In this document: piece after piece, positions 6,517 to 13,375 of the stretch
Position numbering within the stretch: the stretch's first letter is position 1
How the letters are laid out: each line of letters opens with the position of its first letter
Made by a program: the position numbers and the translations under genes
The notes under the pieces: generated by a model
What the model was told of the DNA's origin: nothing
Seen by the model: only the letters and a program-made list of their open reading frames with translations
The model's database searches: none
From: JAKPCT01 sp029553165
GTDB taxonomy: Bacteria; Bacillota; UBA4882; UBA8346
Reading direction: 5' to 3'
Assembly: GCA_035359995.1 (NCBI GenBank)
Contig: DAORZT010000055.1
Location: 1 to 16,734 of the forward strand
Length of the DNA: 16,734 nt

Positions 6517-7606
6517 CAACAGCCGCTCTGATCTCCCACCTGATACCTTCAGGGATGAGCATCTGCAGTTTTGAACGTTCTCTTCGCAATGATACCCAAC
6601 CCAATCCGGCAATAGCCAAATCCTGGTTCGGATCAAGCTGAACCTCGTGAGTCTGCCACTTAATTTTTTGGATGCAGCCTAAACAGACCTTTTTTAACCA
6701 ATCCGGTTGTGCTTCCAATAGTTCGGTAACCCGGACGGCATCCGTCCGATGTGTTCCGACATCAGCCGCAGTAAATGCTATAAGGGTTATCTCCGCATCA
6801 CCTCGGTTAATTACTCCGCCAAGGCCTCCAATAATTATTCCTTTTCCCGGTTTAATCCCCCAGAGTTTCTGCTCAATACGGTTCGCCGCTAATAAACTGC
6901 CGCATTTGGGACAGAGCAGATCCCCCATTCGATCGCCCGGTACCAGTCCCGGTGTATCAATCAAAGTAATCCGGCCATCCAAAATACTCCAATTACTCAA
7001 GCCCAGAGTCGTTCCGGGAAACTTGGAAACCGTCGGGCTATTTACCACGTTTTCTGTTTGGAGAATACGCTTAACCAAAGATGACTTACCGACATTAGTA
7101 ACCCCAAATAAAGCCACTTTAGACTTTTCAGGCACCAACGCCGTGATTTTCTTAGTTAAACTCTCAACACCATAACCCTTGAGACTGCTGATTGAGACAA
7201 TTGCAATCGGCTGTGGCAACTTCAGTTTATTGATGTATTCTTTCAGAAAATCAGTTACTTCTTCTTCTTTAGTACGCGTTGGAAGCAGATCGATCTTATT
7301 AACTGCTAAAATATAAGGAGTCTTTTGTAAATAATTCTGCCAAACCGCAAACGACCCGGTAAGATCAGAGAAGTCCACTACCAGGATTGCTAATGCGCTA
7401 TTATTAATTGCCCTTTGTAAATTATGCCTGATTTGATTATGATCAGGTTGAATATGACCGGCCTCACCATAATGATTGATCTTATAACAACGCTGACAGA
7501 TTAGCTGTTTTTTTTGCTGTAAAACTGTCTCCGGTACATATCCCGGCGCAACCGGATCTACTGTCTGGATGACTGTCCCGCAACCGCGGCAATAATCTTG
7601 ACTCAT
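6503..7606 (-). CDS. yqeH: circularly permuted ribosome-assembly GTPase YqeH
   Basis: A GTPase needed in Bacillus for assembly of the 30S ribosomal subunit. The order of the G motifs is permuted, as in this family: G4 N-K-I-D (103-106), G5 S-S-L-K (140-143), G1 GVTNVGKS (168-175), G2 P-G-T-T (197-200), G3 D-T-P-G (217-220). The N-terminal zinc finger is C6-x2-C9 with C37-x2-C40. A further C-P-K-C pair follows G3 (about residue 234), and the C-terminal RNA-binding-like region follows. Length 367 residues, as expected. The start overlaps the yqeG stop by 4 nt. In Bacillus, aroE comes next; here it has moved to the end of the pantothenate operon. Confidence 0.95.
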   Translation of the reverse strand: MSQDYCRGCGTVIQTVDPVAPGYVPETVLQQKKQLICQRCYKINHYGEAGHIQPDHNQIRHNLQRAINNSALAILVVDFSDLTGSFAVWQNYLQKTPYILAVNKIDLLPTRTKEEEVTDFLKEYINKLKLPQPIAIVSISSLKGYGVESLTKKITALVPEKSKVALFGVTNVGKSSLVKRILQTENVVNSPTVSKFPGTTLGLSNWSILDGRITLIDTPGLVPGDRMGDLLCPKCGSLLAANRIEQKLWGIKPGKGIIIGGLGGVINRGDAEITLIAFTAADVGTHRTDAVRVTELLEAQPDWLKKVCLGCIQKIKWQTHEVQLDPNQDLAIAGLGWVSLRRERSKLQMLIPEGIRWEIRAAVVGRK

Positions 7607-8109
7607 TTTAAAATCCCTTTCTTCCGAAACCTTTTGACTACTAACCGTTCCAGCTTACGGACTGCCCGCGTGCTAAAAAATTCGGTATCACTTAAGGGAG
7701 GAGTCCAAATAGTATATAGCTGCATTCGATTTCCACCTAAGATATCAGTAAACAGTTGATCACCGACAACTGCCGTATTTTCCGGAGCTGTTCCCAATAT
7801 TTCCAACGCCTTGATAAATGGTGACTTCCGTGGTTTAATTGCCTGTGACACATAAGGAATATCAAGTAATTTTGCAACAGCCTCGACCCGGTATTCCAAA
7901 GCATTGGAGAGGATACATAATTTAAAACCTTTTTGTTTGAAGCGTTCAATCAACTCGATAACTTCCGGATTAAGTTGATCCTGATGCCATTCCACCAAAG
8001 TATTGTCAAGGTCAAAGATCACCGCTTTAATCCCCATTGAGCTCAGTTTATCTAAATCCAATTCCAGTATTGAATTGGCTTGAAATTTTGGACATAGCTT
8101 TTTAAGCAT
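7603..8109 (-). CDS. yqeG: HAD-superfamily IIIA phosphatase YqeG
   Basis: A small cytoplasmic phosphatase of the HAD superfamily, 168 residues; its natural substrate is not established. The catalytic motifs are complete: motif I F-D-L-D-N-T (D33 nucleophile, D35 acid/base), motif II L-S-N (S68), motif III K92, and motif IV G-D-Q-x-x-T-D (D117, D122). There is almost no cap domain, as in subfamily IIIA. A basic C-terminal tail (R-K-L-E-R-L-V-V-K-R-F-R-K-K) may touch nucleic acid or membrane. ATG at 8109 has GGGGGAG a few nt upstream. The stop overlaps the yqeH start by 4 nt, a pairing conserved in Bacillota that suggests a shared role in ribosome or membrane work. Confidence 0.93.
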   Translation of the reverse strand: MLKKLCPKFQANSILELDLDKLSSMGIKAVIFDLDNTLVEWHQDQLNPEVIELIERFKQKGFKLCILSNALEYRVEAVAKLLDIPYVSQAIKPRKSPFIKALEILGTAPENTAVVGDQLFTDILGGNRMQLYTIWTPPLSDTEFFSTRAVRKLERLVVKRFRKKGILK

Positions 8110-8147
8110 ACTACTCCCCCTTTTACAACCAAACTTCTATCTGTTGA

Positions 8148-9002
8148 TTATTCCAGATCTGCTTTTCGATATTGATATTGCTGATGGCAGAAATGGCATT
8201 TAACCTCAATACAGCCTTGTTGTTGTAAGATCGCATCAAGCTCGGCATCGCCTAAGCTGAGTAACGGTCCTTTAAACTTATCGTAAGAACAATCACAATA
8301 ATAATTTACATCAATTTCTTCCAATAAATTAACCTCAATCGGTCCTAATACTTCAGCAATTAAATCCGTCAAACCCTTCCCCGACTCTAAGACAGTTGTA
8401 ATTGGCGGCATCTTGGATAAACAGTTTTCTAAATAGGAAGTTGTTTCCTCGGTTACACCCGGCATCAGTTGGACGATCAACCCACCAGCAACCCGAACTC
8501 CGCCGTCAGGATTCACCAGGACCCCCAATGCCACCGCTGACGGCGTCTGCTCTGATTTAGTAAAATAATACGCAAAATCTTCCGCAATTTCGCCACTGAC
8601 AATCGGGACTACCCCTTGGTATGGCTCTTTAAGACCAATATCTTTTAAGACGATTAATTCACCGGAACCAACCGCTCCGGCAACATCTAATTTTCCAAAT
8701 TGATTCAGTTCCAAATCCACTTGGGGCTGGACAATATCACCTTTAACCGTCCCCCGTTGATTGGATACTGCCAAAATTTCACCCACCGGGCCGTCTCCTA
8801 CCAGTCGCACTGTTAACCGGTGCAATGGATCATACATTACTCCCATGATCAATGTCCCAGTAAGCGTTCTTCCTAAAGCGGCCGTTGCCGTAGGCCAGGT
8901 ATTATGTATTCGCCGGGCTTCCTCGACAATTGCGGTGGTTGTTGCCGCATAAATTCGTACCGTTCCTTCAAATGCAGTAGCAATTATTAATTGATCTTTC
9001 AT
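8148..9002 (-). CDS. hslO: redox-regulated molecular chaperone Hsp33
   Basis: Cytoplasmic chaperone holdase switched on by oxidation, 284 residues. The C-terminal redox switch has the four zinc-binding cysteines: C236-x-C238 and C269-x2-C272. An extra cysteine, C264, lies close by. The N-terminal substrate-binding domain shows the family landmarks G-T-V-R (13-16), A-A-L-G-R-x-L-x-G (41-49), G-D-G-P-V-G (69-74), and Y-F-x-x-S-E-Q-x-P-S-A (about 146-156). It starts with ATG at 9002, overlapping the stop of the upstream phosphodiesterase gene by 4 nt, with GAGGGA just upstream. Thirty-eight nt separate it from yqeG. Confidence 0.95.
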   Translation of the reverse strand: MKDQLIIATAFEGTVRIYAATTTAIVEEARRIHNTWPTATAALGRTLTGTLIMGVMYDPLHRLTVRLVGDGPVGEILAVSNQRGTVKGDIVQPQVDLELNQFGKLDVAGAVGSGELIVLKDIGLKEPYQGVVPIVSGEIAEDFAYYFTKSEQTPSAVALGVLVNPDGGVRVAGGLIVQLMPGVTEETTSYLENCLSKMPPITTVLESGKGLTDLIAEVLGPIEVNLLEEIDVNYYCDCSYDKFKGPLLSLGDAELDAILQQQGCIEVKCHFCHQQYQYRKADLE

Positions 9003-9769
9003 TGTTCCCTCACTTCAATCCGGAGTCCGTCGTACCCAATCCTAACCCCTTCCGGAAGACTAGTTTCTAACTCCTCATGGTTAAAATCATGACTAATATG
9101 AGTCAACCATGTCTGTTGCGGTTTAATCTTTTGAATTAAATCTAATCCCTGTTCGAGATTGAGATGGGTTGGATGGGGCCGAAATCTTAACACTCCTAAT
9201 ACCAGAACATCAAGATCTTTCAGCAAATCAATACTCGATTCCGGCATTAGGTTAAAATCAGTAACATAAGCAAACTTTCCGATTCGATAACCGTAAACCT
9301 GTATATTCCCATGGACCAATGGAATTGGAAGAATATCAATCTCCTTAAAAGTCAGTTTGTCGGTTATACTTTCTAAATGCAAATGAGGTTTTCCTCCCCC
9401 GGGTTCTTCGATTCCATTAAATATATAAGCAAACATATTTTGCATATAGATTACTGTTTCAGGACTACCATATACCGGTATTATTCCCTGCTGAAGTTCA
9501 TTAAACCGGCGCAGATCATCAAAACCACAAACATGATCCGAATGTTGATGGGTTAACAGCACTAAGTCAATCTGCTTTAATTTATTCTTTAATGCCTGTA
9601 ACCGGAATTCCGGCGGAGTATCAATCAGTATATGTACATTATTAACAGTAATATAGGCCGAACACCGATTGCGATGATTACGCCGATCCGTTGAACAACA
9701 AGTCTTACAATTACAACCTAAAACCGGAACCCCATGCGAGGTTCCGGTTCCCAACAAAGTAACTAACAT
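8999..9769 (-). CDS. PhnP-like metallo-beta-lactamase-fold phosphodiesterase
   Basis: A metal-dependent hydrolase of the metallo-beta-lactamase fold, 256 residues, closest in layout to PhnP, which opens cyclic phosphodiesters such as phosphoribosyl 1,2-cyclic phosphate. The N-terminus has L-G-T-G-T-S-H-G-V-P (6-15) and a C19-x-C21-x2-C24 cluster matching PhnP's structural zinc site. The di-metal centre is T-H-Q-H-S-D-H (H74, H76, D78, H79), with H153, D171, H223 and probably H226. No phosphonate (phn) gene is in the window, so the substrate may be a different cyclic nucleotide or sugar phosphate. Translation is coupled to hslO through a 4-nt overlap. Codons 7-17 form a strong hairpin (9722-9749). 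The ATG at 9769 follows AGGTGAGGAG directly. Confidence 0.85.
   Translation of the reverse strand: MLVTLLGTGTSHGVPVLGCNCKTCCSTDRRNHRNRCSAYITVNNVHILIDTPPEFRLQALKNKLKQIDLVLLTHQHSDHVCGFDDLRRFNELQQGIIPVYGSPETVIYMQNMFAYIFNGIEEPGGGKPHLHLESITDKLTFKEIDILPIPLVHGNIQVYGYRIGKFAYVTDFNLMPESSIDLLKDLDVLVLGVLRFRPHPTHLNLEQGLDLIQKIKPQQTWLTHISHDFNHEELETSLPEGVRIGYDGLRIEVREQ
9722..9749. repeat. perfect 10-bp inverted repeat inside a gene start
   Basis: AACCGGAACC (9722-9731) and GGTTCCGGTT (9740-9749) are exact inverse complements around an 8-nt loop. The element lies about 20 nt inside the phosphodiesterase gene and codes for the conserved T-G-T-S-H-G-V-P-V segment. In mRNA it would make a strong hairpin just past the start codon. 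Confidence 0.7.
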
Positions 9770-9796
9770 CTCCTCACCTACTGATTAAAGCACAAT

Positions 9797-10879
9797 CTAT
9801 TCACGATCAATCTGACGCTGCGCTTTTAGATGTTCTTCAAATGTATTACTGAAAACATGGGAACCATCAGGTTTTGCAACAAAATAAAGATAACTGACCT
9901 TAGCCGGAGCTATTGCCGCTTTTAATGATGCCAACCCCGGATTAGCAATCGGTCCCGGAGGCATACCTTTATGCAAATACGTGTTGTAAGGTGAGTTCAC
10001 TTTTAAATCAGAATATAACAATCGCGGTTTGCGCACACCTAACGCATACTGGACGGTAGCGCATGACTGTAATGGATAATCCCGTTCCAAACGATTGTAA
10101 AATACACCGGCGATTATCGGACGTTCCTCCGGTTTTTGCGCTTCTTTTTCAATGATCGAAGCCATCACAACAACCTCATTTAACTTGTCCAACTCAACTT
10201 CTTTTAAATGCAGATTGTAAATTTCTTTGAACCGTTTTAACATCACAGCGATAATCTGCGCTTCAGTGGCATCCAGTGTAAAATGATACGTATCAGGATA
10301 AAGATACCCTTCAACACTGTGTTGGACATTTAAATCTCCGAGTATTTCATTGACAAATGCTAAATCTTCTAATTTTTTGAGAAAACGTTCTTTATCGACT
10401 AAATTGTTACGTTCCAACAACTCGGCAACTTCTTTATTCGTCAGTCCTTCTGGGATTGTCAGCTTGATCTGGCCCGGAATACCTCGCCGTAATTCTTTAA
10501 CGATTGAATCCACCGACATTCCCGGTCCCAACAAATAACGCCCGGACTTTGGCATACGACTTTGCGGTTTTAAACGGACATAGATTTCATAGATTAAACG
10601 ACTTCGAATAATTCCTTCGGTTTCTAACTTTTTACCGATCTCCCGTAATGAAGCTCCATGACGAACCTCAAATACTTTCGTCTCTTTACTGCCCGGAATA
10701 CTAGGAGCCATGCTAATAAAGCAAAAAAGAAATAACGCGATGACTAAAAATAAAAAAACGACAATTCCACCCCCAAGCCGAGGGTGGTTCTTAATAAATT
10801 GTCGTAATTTGATAAAAAGCTTGCTAAACTGCGGTTCAACTAACTTTTTCAACTCTTGCCAAGAGGTTAATTTCATCAT
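9797..10879 (-). CDS. mltG: endolytic murein transglycosylase MltG
   Basis: Membrane-anchored lytic transglycosylase (YceG family) that cuts nascent glycan strands and sets their length. Residues 1-34 are basic and cytoplasmic, followed by one membrane helix (about 36-57). A LysM-like region follows (about 68-145, including R-H-G-A-S-L-R-E-I and I-P-E-G-L-T), and then the catalytic domain: E-G-Y-L-Y-P-D-T-Y (190-198), M-A-S-I-I-E-K-E (239-246) with the likely catalytic Glu244, L-Q-S-C-A-T-V-Q-Y-A-L-G, S-P-Y-N-T-Y, and G-M-P-P-G-P-I-A-N-P-G. The ATG at 10879 has GGAGG 11 nt upstream; the next ATG (10876) is less well placed. It follows DUF1292 as in Bacillus (yrzB-yrrL), but has its own strong promoter. 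Confidence 0.95.
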   Translation of the reverse strand: MMKLTSWQELKKLVEPQFSKLFIKLRQFIKNHPRLGGGIVVFLFLVIALFLFCFISMAPSIPGSKETKVFEVRHGASLREIGKKLETEGIIRSRLIYEIYVRLKPQSRMPKSGRYLLGPGMSVDSIVKELRRGIPGQIKLTIPEGLTNKEVAELLERNNLVDKERFLKKLEDLAFVNEILGDLNVQHSVEGYLYPDTYHFTLDATEAQIIAVMLKRFKEIYNLHLKEVELDKLNEVVVMASIIEKEAQKPEERPIIAGVFYNRLERDYPLQSCATVQYALGVRKPRLLYSDLKVNSPYNTYLHKGMPPGPIANPGLASLKAAIAPAKVSYLYFVAKPDGSHVFSNTFEEHLKAQRQIDRE

Positions 10880-10902
10880 TTAGTCCAAATCCTCCAGGCA
10901 AT

Positions 10903-10931
10903 ATTATACTAAAAAAACGATGAAATATCAA
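10903..10931 (-). promoter_or_regulatory. promoter of mltG
   Basis: Minus strand: -35 TTGATA (10926-10931), exactly 17 nt, -10 TATAAT (10903-10908), which is perfect. It begins right after the DUF1292 stop codon. The expected transcript start (about 10896) falls at the edge of the GGAGG site, leaving a leader of about 17 nt. It would let mltG, the phosphodiesterase, hslO, yqeG and yqeH be transcribed apart from the upstream genes. Confidence 0.65.
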
Positions 10932-10932
10932 A

Positions 10933-11226
10933 TCACTGGGTTTCGTGATCCTCGTCTTCATCTTCAAACATAAGTTCATCTAAATAGCTGCATACCTTCT
11001 CAAATTCTTCGTCATCTTCAATATCAACCAAAACTTCTTCGCCATTCTCATCAGTTTCGATCTTAAAGATAACCGCTTCTTCATCTTCCTCGTTTCCGGT
11101 AATTTCTGCTTCGGGTACCAAAACAGCATATTTTGACCCTTCGACTTCAACAACATTTAATAAATTAAAGCGGTGTTCAACACCCTCGTCATCTACCAAT
11201 GTTATCCAATTAATTTCTTCGTTCAT
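10933..11226 (-). CDS. acidic DUF1292 protein (YrzB-like)
   Basis: 97 residues, very rich in Glu and Asp, with the DUF1292 pattern I-T-L-V-D-D-E-G-x-E near the start, then hydrophobic strands alternating with acidic loops (Y-A-V-L-V-P, A-V-I-F-K-I, L-V-D-I-E-D-D-E-E-F) and an acidic tail. The function of the family is not known; the protein is small, soluble and cytoplasmic. AGGAGGT lies 9 nt before the ATG at 11226. Its place between ruvX and mltG matches Bacillus yrzB. In many relatives ireB and alaS lie upstream of ruvX; here envelope genes stand there instead. Confidence 0.9.
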   Translation of the reverse strand: MNEEINWITLVDDEGVEHRFNLLNVVEVEGSKYAVLVPEAEITGNEEDEEAVIFKIETDENGEEVLVDIEDDEEFEKVCSYLDELMFEDEDEDHETQ

Positions 11227-11374
11227 TTCAACAACCTCCTATGTATTTTTGCTATCAACAACCGAAACACAGTAAGATCGCAACCTCATACTACGATTCA
11301 TTGATGCTTCAGCCTTTAGCACTACGAAAAATATTTTTTCCAATTTCCTTAAACAAATTCAGTTAAACATATAT

Positions 11375-11815
11375 TTATTCAAGGATTTTTTGATTATTAC
11401 CTTTGTTACGGACCGAATCCAAATAATTCTGTAAGATAATTGCCGCAGCCATCTGATCAACCGTCTGTTTACGACGGCTTCGCGATACATCTGCTTCAAT
11501 TAATAACCTTTGTGCGGAGGCTGTCGACAAACGTTCGTCCCAATAGACAGTAGTAACACCGCTTCTGGTTGCCAGCTTTTCACCGAATGAACGTACTTTT
11601 TCAGCCATCGGGCCTTCGGTTCCATTCATATTAACCGGAAGCCCAATTACAATCCCTTCAACCTGACGCTCATTAATTAAATTACAGAAAAAATCCAAAT
11701 CCCGATCTAAAGTAGTCCGTTGGCGGACAGTTACCCCCTGTGCAGTTATCTCCAAAGGATCACTGATCGCAACTCCGATTCGTTTTTGTCCAATATCTAA
11801 ACCCATCCAACGCAT
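11375..11815 (-). CDS. ruvX: RuvX/YqgF-type RNase H-fold nuclease
   Basis: A small RNase H-fold protein of the YqgF family, linked to Holliday junction resolution and pre-16S rRNA 5'-end processing. Numbered from the first of two adjacent ATG codons, the acidic catalytic residues are D8 (G-L-D-I-G), E95 (W-D-E-R-L-S-T) and D121 (V-D-Q-M-A-A). Other family blocks are R-I-G-V-A-I-S-D-P (13-21) and G-L-P-V-N-M-N-G-T-E-G (59-69). Two ATG codons are adjacent (11818 and 11815). The AGGTG at 11821-11825 is only 2 nt from the first and 5 nt from the second, so the second is favoured, giving 146 residues. The start is 12 nt after the stop of the baseplate-J-like gene, so it is probably co-transcribed with it. 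A 148-nt gap without a clear gene follows before DUF1292. Confidence 0.93.
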   Translation of the reverse strand: MRWMGLDIGQKRIGVAISDPLEITAQGVTVRQRTTLDRDLDFFCNLINERQVEGIVIGLPVNMNGTEGPMAEKVRSFGEKLATRSGVTTVYWDERLSTASAQRLLIEADVSRSRRKQTVDQMAAAIILQNYLDSVRNKGNNQKILE

Positions 11816-11827
11816 CATTACACCTGG

Positions 11828-13375
11828 TTAATTTGTTGTCCTAATTGGTTCTTTGGCACCTGCAGGAAAGATCACTTTGATTTGAAAGCCAAATCGCGGT
11901 ATTTTATTGACATTAGCCCCATCAATCTGGTACTCAGCAATCTCACTTTGCCTGGTTAATAACTCTTTAGCTTCGGCTAAACTCTTTCCGGCAATCAACT
12001 GTTTAATCCTCATTTCATTAAGGACACCGCGAACTTTACCTTTAGCTGTCAGACTCAGCATAAAACGGCCATTTACCGGATTAACTTTTGCAGAAATCAA
12101 TTGGGTATCCTTGGAAACGGCTTCAAAATTGGGTGGCGTGCTCTGTTCCAACTCATAAACAAGTAACTTCTGAATCGCATTTACGGATGGCGAGAGGACC
12201 GACAATTTATAATCCAACTTGGTCTTTACAGCATCAGCTTCTGCCCCAACTGCCGGTTCACTGGTGATTTTTAATAATTGTAACTCAACCAACTCGGTTA
12301 AAAATAAATAATCCTTACTAACTAAATTTTGAGCGTCTTCCCTGGCAATCATCAACATTTGACTTCGGGCTTCGTTTTCACTTCGTTTAATATCTTCAAG
12401 TGCAACCACTGCAATTTTTTTATCAGTTCCACCACTAGTAGGTGTTAAGTTAACTACACTGATCATCCGTTCATATTTAGGATCAATTTTAGCGATTGAT
12501 TTGGCTGAATGATTACCGGCAGTTCCTTTCTGCTCGGCAATGATCTCCACATCAATCCGACCATATTCTTCCCCGACAGCAATTCCATGTTGATATTTTG
12601 TCGCTTTTTTGGGCACCAAAACATCTTTTACAGTCGTAAATTTAAAACCGGACTTACCAAATACCGCCGTCCCCTTGGGAATAACCACCGGTTGACCGGT
12701 TTGGTTGATAAAAGTTACTTTACCAGTTGCTTGGGTAACCCCAACAATCTTCTCTCCGGATGTTTTCGTTTCCACTTCCAGTTGTGCGGTAGTATCAAAT
12801 ATTTTAGCGGGAATCTTTTTATCAATGATATCTTTATCACTATATTCTTGTCCGACTTCAACCTGAACATTATAATTCAGATACTGTTCCTTAGGATAAA
12901 CAATTATCTTTACCTTCGGCTGAATAAACCACCAGAAAGCCAGGATCAAACTGAAAAGAGCCACGAGTACCGCCGGCAGTAAACTGCCAATATTCCGCGG
13001 TAATCCCGGTAACTTGGGTGTTGAACGCTCTGCTTTAACAATGGAAGGTGTAACACTGATCTCGGGTTCTAAATCCACTGATTGGCTCTGATTATTAAGC
13101 TCCAGATCCGGATTGATCTCCCGCTCGCGAATGGTTGATATCCCCAAACGCTGTGCAATTGAGATCACCCCCGGGTTAACTGCATTGATAATTAAATCTT
13201 TCTCCTCTTCCTCAGCATAAAACTTAATCAATCTAAGGTTGATTTCATTCGACAGCAGGTCCGTCTTGGCGGGCACTTCCAAAATAACCTGTTTTTGGTC
13301 GCAATTAATTATTTCCTTCACTAATTGTTCAATCTTCAATTCCGGGTCAACATAGATTATCTTTTCATTACTCAA
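11828..13375 (-). CDS. membrane-anchored protein with baseplate-J-like outer domain
   Basis: 515 residues, function unknown. Residues 5-85 form a small cytoplasmic alpha/beta domain (IIYVDPELKIEQLVKEI, then V-I-L-E-V-P, L-I-I-N-A-V, I-A-Q-R-L-G-I), as seen at the N-terminus of related membrane proteins. A polar linker (about 88-128), one membrane helix (130-152) and a large outer region follow. The outer region holds a baseplate-J-like segment (about 220-300) with T-G-K-V-T-F-I-N-Q-T-G-Q-P-V-V-I-P-K-G-T and G-T-A-G-N-H. That segment is shared with phage baseplate protein J, but there are no phage genes nearby, so it is probably a stable surface beta-domain. The start is TTG at 13375, overlapping the upstream stop (TTGA), with CAAAGGAG 10 nt ahead. 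No better in-frame ATG exists. Confidence 0.75.
   Translation of the reverse strand: MSNEKIIYVDPELKIEQLVKEIINCDQKQVILEVPAKTDLLSNEINLRLIKFYAEEEEKDLIINAVNPGVISIAQRLGISTIREREINPDLELNNQSQSVDLEPEISVTPSIVKAERSTPKLPGLPRNIGSLLPAVLVALFSLILAFWWFIQPKVKIIVYPKEQYLNYNVQVEVGQEYSDKDIIDKKIPAKIFDTTAQLEVETKTSGEKIVGVTQATGKVTFINQTGQPVVIPKGTAVFGKSGFKFTTVKDVLVPKKATKYQHGIAVGEEYGRIDVEIIAEQKGTAGNHSAKSIAKIDPKYERMISVVNLTPTSGGTDKKIAVVALEDIKRSENEARSQMLMIAREDAQNLVSKDYLFLTELVELQLLKITSEPAVGAEADAVKTKLDYKLSVLSPSVNAIQKLLVYELEQSTPPNFEAVSKDTQLISAKVNPVNGRFMLSLTAKGKVRGVLNEMRIKQLIAGKSLAEAKELLTRQSEIAEYQIDGANVNKIPRFGFQIKVIFPAGAKEPIRTTN

Noticed and set aside
6672..7175. 167-codon plus-strand open frame
   Set aside because: It lies wholly opposite the catalytic motifs of yqeH, has no ribosome site and a low-complexity, Pro/Ser-rich product typical of an antisense shadow.
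12509..12982. 157-codon plus-strand open frame
   Set aside because: It is antisense to the baseplate-J-like gene, whose membrane helix and outer domain are clearly coding; no start signals.
11828..13375. Prophage or phage-tail remnant suggested by the baseplate-J-like domain
   Set aside because: No other phage gene is nearby, the protein has its own membrane helix and cytoplasmic domain, and it is in an operon with chromosomal genes.
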